Shown: positions 21,486 to 25,852 of the stretch, piece by piece
Position numbering within the stretch: the first letter of the stretch is position 1
Layout: every line of letters begins with the position of its first letter
Program-made: the position numbers and the translations under genes
Virus record (IMG/VR): IMGVR_UViG_3300024999_000355
Location: 1-25,852 of that record
DNA: 25,852 bases
Source of the DNA: a virus
Strand: one strand, 5' to 3'
The notes under the pieces: generated by a model
The model's input: the letters and a program-made list of their open reading frames with translations, nothing else
Told to the model about the DNA's origin: nothing
Databases searched by the model: none

Positions 21486-23803
21486 TATTCTTCCCCCGCT
21501 GATATAAATCCAAGTTTATACATCAAATAACCGGCATCGCGCTTTACCTCGATGTGCGCCGGATCAACCTCAATGGTACAAGATGTACTTTCCTCTGTCA
21601 GATCGACTTTTGCATAAATGTAGTAGAGCGCTTTCGTTGCAAGCGTAATGTCTGTGTTGGGTATAATCCATGTCCGGGTAGGATTATAGCCCGTAGTAAT
21701 TTGTTCGCGCTGTTTGGTTGCCAGTCGCCAATTGGTAATACTGATCGTTCCAGCAGAGATGTTTATTTTATCCTCGTCGTCATCTACATTCTCGGTAAGC
21801 ATCGCCCCGGCAATATAAAATTGAGGCACCCCGGCATCATACGCCAACATGCGCGGGTCAAGGCTCTCGTCACGGACAATCTCGTTAGCCTTGAATTTTT
21901 CGTCAAGCGGATTCAGAATTGTGTTTTTGAGCTCAAGCGTTGTTTGTTCGCCTCCCCTGATTGTTTGAACCTGATCAAGTTTTGCAGCCTTGATACTCAT
22001 TTCCAGTTTGGCAACTTTCAGAGCCAGTTGTGAGCGTTTGTATTTTTCAATAAACCACGAAAGTGTGATTGTGCAAACGTTGGAATAAAGGTTTTTGCTG
22101 ATCTCACTAATCCTGATCTCAGCATCAATACCGAAGTCTGTATCTGTTAAATTTACGGTATCACCGGGAAAATAATTGAGGTTATAGAAAGGATTCGATT
22201 CAACTGTATAGGTCGGTTTCGGATTCGAAAATTCATCAATATGAGCATCAGCGGCAACCTGTAACCGATCTTCAGCATCGTCAATATGGGATTGAGGTAA
22301 ATTAATGTCTAATATCTTGTACTCATCACCAGCATCCGGATGCAAAGTAGCATTTGGGTACATCTCACCATTCACTTCTTTAAAAGGTACCAGATAGAAT
22401 GATTTGGTACTGTGATCGTAATCCAACACCTCAAATTCAAACCCAGCCAAGGCTCCTGAATTGAAATGAATTTTAGCCGATGTACCAGAAATGAGATAAA
22501 TCGTATTTCCTGAGATGTCTTTTTCTTTCAAATCAAAAGGCATAGCACTATCAACCATCACATAAGTTGAATTCTCAATTGGATCATTTTCGGTATAGGT
22601 GTAACTGGTAACAGTCCCGGTCCGTTCAGGGAAAATATCATCAAAGATTTTAGTCCTTTCGATATGCATCCCAAAGAATTCACGGGTAACCGGCTCAGTT
22701 GCTAATTTAAGGCGTGGAAATCCATAACTGGCCGGAATGTTACGGTCCGATCCGTAAGCATAAAGGCGAGTAACCAACAATTCACGACCCGTTGAAACCC
22801 TGCTGATTTTGTACAGTGTATTACCTTGACCATATGTGAAAAGCGTTCCGGTTGCAAATCCAATCTGCTTTTTAACCGATATCACAATCGTACCTACTCC
22901 GGGCTTAAATTCATATTCAAGCTCATAATCACTGCAAATCCGGTTTAAAACAGTATAGCAATCTTCATTATTAAATTGATGATTCCGATATTCAGTAGAA
23001 TCAACCGTTCCTTTGACAAATAAGCCTGAATAAGCACGGTTTGCGTTGGTAATGATCAAATCAACCACATCTTCCATTGTGGCATAAAGCGTAGTCTCTG
23101 CCCGGTCCACAACCATAAACTGAATATCCTTCAGCAAAAAAAACTGATGAGTAAAAGTGACCCGATAGATATATTTGTTCGTGCTATGCTTATCGATTTG
23201 AGGGTATTCCAGTAAATAATACTTTTCATCTTCCCAAATGATATAATCACCGCGACCAATAGACTGAATGGAATTGAATTCACAACTAAACGAAATCTCA
23301 GAAGTTCCCTGAAGTGCCCTAAACAGTTTAGCATCCTGACCATATTTCACCACTGCCCGGACTTCACCAATCGCATTATAAATGGTGATGAGCTTTGTTT
23401 GTGAATCACCGGAAACGGTTAGGCGAAGGGTAAAAACCCCAATTTGAAGACTACTGACATACGAACCCTTACGTGTCACCTGAACAGCTTGCTGAAGGCT
23501 AATGTCAATAGTATTTCCGTAAGGTGTTTCAAGGCTTCGGACACCTGCAGCAACCAAAGCCGTAAAGAATGCAGAAACCCGCGTTTTAAACTGAGCATAG
23601 CCCGATGCTTTTATCCAGCAACTCAAAACTATCTCACGATCTTCAAATTTCACATCCGCAATTCCCTGCCAATAATCACGTCCATTCAAATCAAGCCAGT
23701 CTGTTGATTTATCAACGATTTTTGGCAAATCAAGGACACCGGATGATTTTGAAACATACACCCCGTAAGTATTGAAATCGATATTATCAAGCTTCCAGCT
23801 CAT
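21485..23803 (-). CDS. Tail-tip protein, Dit-like N-terminus fused to Tal-like body
   Basis: A 772-residue protein. Residues 1-140 are a distal-tail-like beta sandwich (GVYVSKSSGVLDLPKIV; DVKFEDREIVLSCWI; ETPYGNTIDISL). Residues about 145-590 have the pattern of a Tal/gp44-like hub (YGQDAKLFRALQGT, EVLDYDHSTKSFYLVP, FFPG-type NLNYFPGDTVNLTD). The last 180 residues carry helices (QLALKVAKLEMSIKAAKLDQ) and a beta-rich end that may connect to the fibre. It would form the tail tip that contacts the cell surface. Neighbours are the tape measure and a second Dit-like gene upstream and the fibre downstream. The fused architecture is inferred by eye. Confidence 0.75.
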   Translation of the reverse strand: MSWKLDNIDFNTYGVYVSKSSGVLDLPKIVDKSTDWLDLNGRDYWQGIADVKFEDREIVLSCWIKASGYAQFKTRVSAFFTALVAAGVRSLETPYGNTIDISLQQAVQVTRKGSYVSSLQIGVFTLRLTVSGDSQTKLITIYNAIGEVRAVVKYGQDAKLFRALQGTSEISFSCEFNSIQSIGRGDYIIWEDEKYYLLEYPQIDKHSTNKYIYRVTFTHQFFLLKDIQFMVVDRAETTLYATMEDVVDLIITNANRAYSGLFVKGTVDSTEYRNHQFNNEDCYTVLNRICSDYELEYEFKPGVGTIVISVKKQIGFATGTLFTYGQGNTLYKISRVSTGRELLVTRLYAYGSDRNIPASYGFPRLKLATEPVTREFFGMHIERTKIFDDIFPERTGTVTSYTYTENDPIENSTYVMVDSAMPFDLKEKDISGNTIYLISGTSAKIHFNSGALAGFEFEVLDYDHSTKSFYLVPFKEVNGEMYPNATLHPDAGDEYKILDINLPQSHIDDAEDRLQVAADAHIDEFSNPKPTYTVESNPFYNLNYFPGDTVNLTDTDFGIDAEIRISEISKNLYSNVCTITLSWFIEKYKRSQLALKVAKLEMSIKAAKLDQVQTIRGGEQTTLELKNTILNPLDEKFKANEIVRDESLDPRMLAYDAGVPQFYIAGAMLTENVDDDEDKINISAGTISITNWRLATKQREQITTGYNPTRTWIIPNTDITLATKALYYIYAKVDLTEESTSCTIEVDPAHIEVKRDAGYLMYKLGFISAGEE

Positions 23804-24156
23804 TCGGTTATGGTTACTTTAAATGTAATTTTTACAACTGTCTTGAATACATCTACCCTGATTCCGTCTGTGACAACTCCGGAAAATATCTGCGAATGCT
23901 CCGAGACATTGAAAATATGAACCAGGTCAGAGGTGATTAAATTTCTAAAAAGCGAAATCTTCGAAAACAAATCAGCGGTATCCGGATAGCTTCCAAATAA
24001 TGTTATGACAGGTTCTTTTGATTCGAATTTGATGTCTTTTGCATCAAAAGAAGGTTCAGATAAGGTTTTCTTTCTTGCAGGCTGATTGTAATAATCGCCC
24101 AAATAAGAAAGGCTCAATCCGTACAGAGTTTTTATATTGTTGCCGTCAATGGTCAT
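23800..24156 (-). CDS. Small Dit-like tail protein
   Basis: A 118-residue protein between the tape measure and the Tal-like protein, with overlapping starts and stops on both sides (TAATG and ATGA). Its core D-I-K-F-E-S-K-E-P-V-I-T-L parallels D-V-K-F-E-D-R-E-I-V-L-S of the neighbouring 772-residue protein, and both end in an alternating hydrophobic strand (VVKITFKVTIT versus VFTLRLTVSG). It therefore looks like a stand-alone copy of the distal-tail N-terminal domain, which forms a hexameric ring at the tail end. Family call rests on position and this similarity. Confidence 0.65.
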   Translation of the reverse strand: MTIDGNNIKTLYGLSLSYLGDYYNQPARKKTLSEPSFDAKDIKFESKEPVITLFGSYPDTADLFSKISLFRNLITSDLVHIFNVSEHSQIFSGVVTDGIRVDVFKTVVKITFKVTITE

Positions 24157-25852
24157 TATTGCATTTTTTTAATGTTTTCATTCATGGACTTCAACTCATA
24201 TTCAATGTTTTCAAGCCTTGAAATACCTTTTGTGTTATTGGCTATGGTTTGAAAGACAGCAAGGCTCGCATCCATCAATTCAAGCTGATCTTGCATGATA
24301 TTCTGATTTATCTTTGTGTCTCTGACCAAAGTCACATTCAGCCCGGCAACCATACTCATAGTTTCTTCTGATGCACCTGCAATTGATCCTGTAAGCGGGG
24401 ATCTGCTTGTATCGGTTTTTGAAAGATTTAGGGCAGATGTCAAGCTATCCCAGAGAGGTTTATTCTTTTCAATAATATCTTGTGCCATAGAATTTACCTT
24501 CGCAATATCTTCTGAACTCAACACATTATCAGAAAGAGCGCCTTTTATAAATTCAGAGAGAGCTGTAATTTCAGGACCAAGTATTTCGGCTTTAAAAACC
24601 GAAAGGACAGCATCAAACAGCATGTCGTTTACAAACTCTGCGAAGTCTTTAACACTTGTTTTGCCATCCTGAAATCCCTGGGCAATCGAATCAGCTATAG
24701 TATTTTCAGTAAGTCCACCCCGGATAAAATCATCCCACTCGGTTTTTATGTCTTCTATTTGATTCTGAACTTCTTCAAGTGCTTTTTTTGCTCTTTCTAG
24801 TGCGTTTCTTTCATCAACAGGGCTAGTAAAAATACCAAACGCTCCTGAGTTTCTTTTTTGTATCGCACGAGCGTAAGCCTTTTCCATGTTTGCAACGTTC
24901 TGCTTGTCCAATTCCTCTTGTTTTTTAAGAAGATTGAGTCGTTGCTGATAGGCTTCATCTTGTCCGCCTGTTCTAAGGCTTTGATTTAATAGTCTTTCGT
25001 TATCTTCTAAAAGACCATTGATTACTTCCAATTGTTTTGCATACGCTTTAGCATAAATTTCAGCATATTTTGTATCGGAAGTAATTAACGATAATGCGCT
25101 AAATGCAGCCTGTATATAATTGCCAGTTGCCAGGTTTGCAGCGACATCAACCATTCCCTGCAAAGATCTGGCTTGACTTTCGGTAAGATCAAGCTGTTCA
25201 ATGTATTGGTTGGTCAAATCATAGGCACCACTAATTAGCTGTTTTTGTCGTTCTTTCTTTTTGTCATCGGCTTTTGTCTGTTCATCGTCCAGTTTTTTTA
25301 AATTAGCATGCATTTTTTCTCCCTCAAAGTCAGCCTTATTCTTTGTTGGAGTTTTTTTATTCACATCAATACCAAACATACGGGCTATATCTTCATTGGC
25401 CTTTCTGGTTGTAATACTTGTTATTCCCTTATTCAGGGCAATCTTTCTTTCCATTTCCAGCATTTCTGACTGGACGTCACGTTGCTTTTCAAGCAAGATA
25501 AGTTGCTTGATAGCCTGGTTGTATTCGTCACCTTTTAACGTTTTAAGCTTTTCTTCAAGAGCCTTAATTCGATCATCAATGGTTTTTTTCTTTTTTTCTT
25601 CATCAATACCGGTGAGAATTTTGAGCTGTTCTTTGAGATTATCCCTGATACCTTCTTGTTTTTTGATTTCTTCAGGAGTGGAAGTTGAAGTTGATTTTCT
25701 CATCTCCTTCAGCTTTTTCTCTTCAGCGGTCAACTTCTTTTTTGATTCCAGTATTTGATCAGAAACCGATTTTGCAGTTTTACCGGCATTCTCTTCTGCT
25801 TTTTCACCTGCAACAGTGGCCACAATGTTTGCCCTGATTTGTTTTTCCTGTT
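24156..25852 (-). CDS. Tail tape measure protein, C-terminal part (runs off right edge)
   Basis: The frame is open through the right edge, so the visible 565 or so residues are the C-terminal part. The GTG at 25823 is not taken as the true start because codons upstream of it are also open (QEKQIRANIV). It has long charged helices (residues about 20-110), a hydrophobic segment GMVDVAANLATGNYIQAAFS likely to insert in membranes, and a helical C-terminus with many Asn/Asp (INQNIMQDQLELMDAS). This matches tape measure proteins that set tail length and help DNA entry. It is followed by Dit-like and Tal-like genes, the standard order for long non-contractile tails. Confidence 0.78.
   Translation of the reverse strand, partial: QEKQIRANIVATVAGEKAEENAGKTAKSVSDQILESKKKLTAEEKKLKEMRKSTSTSTPEEIKKQEGIRDNLKEQLKILTGIDEEKKKKTIDDRIKALEEKLKTLKGDEYNQAIKQLILLEKQRDVQSEMLEMERKIALNKGITSITTRKANEDIARMFGIDVNKKTPTKNKADFEGEKMHANLKKLDDEQTKADDKKKERQKQLISGAYDLTNQYIEQLDLTESQARSLQGMVDVAANLATGNYIQAAFSALSLITSDTKYAEIYAKAYAKQLEVINGLLEDNERLLNQSLRTGGQDEAYQQRLNLLKKQEELDKQNVANMEKAYARAIQKRNSGAFGIFTSPVDERNALERAKKALEEVQNQIEDIKTEWDDFIRGGLTENTIADSIAQGFQDGKTSVKDFAEFVNDMLFDAVLSVFKAEILGPEITALSEFIKGALSDNVLSSEDIAKVNSMAQDIIEKNKPLWDSLTSALNLSKTDTSRSPLTGSIAGASEETMSMVAGLNVTLVRDTKINQNIMQDQLELMDASLAVFQTIANNTKGISRLENIEYELKSMNENIKKMQ

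Overview
The window is a stretch of a temperate, tailed (siphovirus-like) phage genome whose host is most likely a member of the Bacteroidota. Pointers to that host are: starts preceded by A/T-rich leaders instead of Shine-Dalgarno sequences; an exact TAnnTTTG-type promoter element in the control region; a tyrosine integrase with the C-terminal layout common in Bacteroidota phages and transposons; and several small phage families seen mainly in that phylum. These assignments come from reading the sequence and recalling families, with no database search.

Layout, mostly on the minus strand (transcription from high to low coordinates). (1) 25852-16788: tail tape measure protein (runs off the right edge), two Dit-like/Tal-like tail-tip proteins, a 1044-residue fibre with a C-terminal self-cleaving chaperone domain, and small tail-associated proteins. 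(2) 16760-13724: a fibre-like protein and a parallel beta-helix protein, both with apparent signal peptides, which is unusual inside a tail operon. (3) 13711-12388: holin, Rz/spanin-like membrane protein and a GH108 endolysin. (4) 12387-12164: an attachment site holding the 3' half of a host tRNA-Thr(CGT), a strong hairpin, and a 19-bp A/T-rich repeat on either side. (5) 12163-10904: integrase. (6) 8819-10941, plus strand: CI-like S24 repressor followed by three tightly spaced cargo genes (TPR-like, lipoprotein, unknown), probably expressed in the lysogen. (7) 8818-8668: divergent control region with operator-like sites overlapping the early promoter. (8) 8667-1, minus strand: early genes. These are a Cro-position HTH protein, a LuxR-type regulator, a MerR-like HTH protein, an unusual tRNA(CAT), small proteins, a RecT/RecE recombination block, a NinB-like protein, unknown proteins, a Vsr/DUF559-like nuclease, a HARP-SNF2 helicase and a leucine-rich-repeat protein made of nearly identical 60-bp units, cut by the left edge.

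How it fits together: the repressor would shut off the minus-strand early operon and keep its own cargo genes on. After induction the early operon would supply regulators, the tRNA and recombination/replication enzymes, and the late operon would build the tail and lyse the cell. Phage genes lie on both sides of the attachment site, so this looks like an unintegrated (circular or virion) genome, not a prophage boundary.

Most worth a second look: the LRR array, the attP architecture, the bulged tRNA with its adjoining hairpin, the secreted tail-module proteins and the repressor-linked cargo cassette. I cannot show that any of these is a wholly new system.
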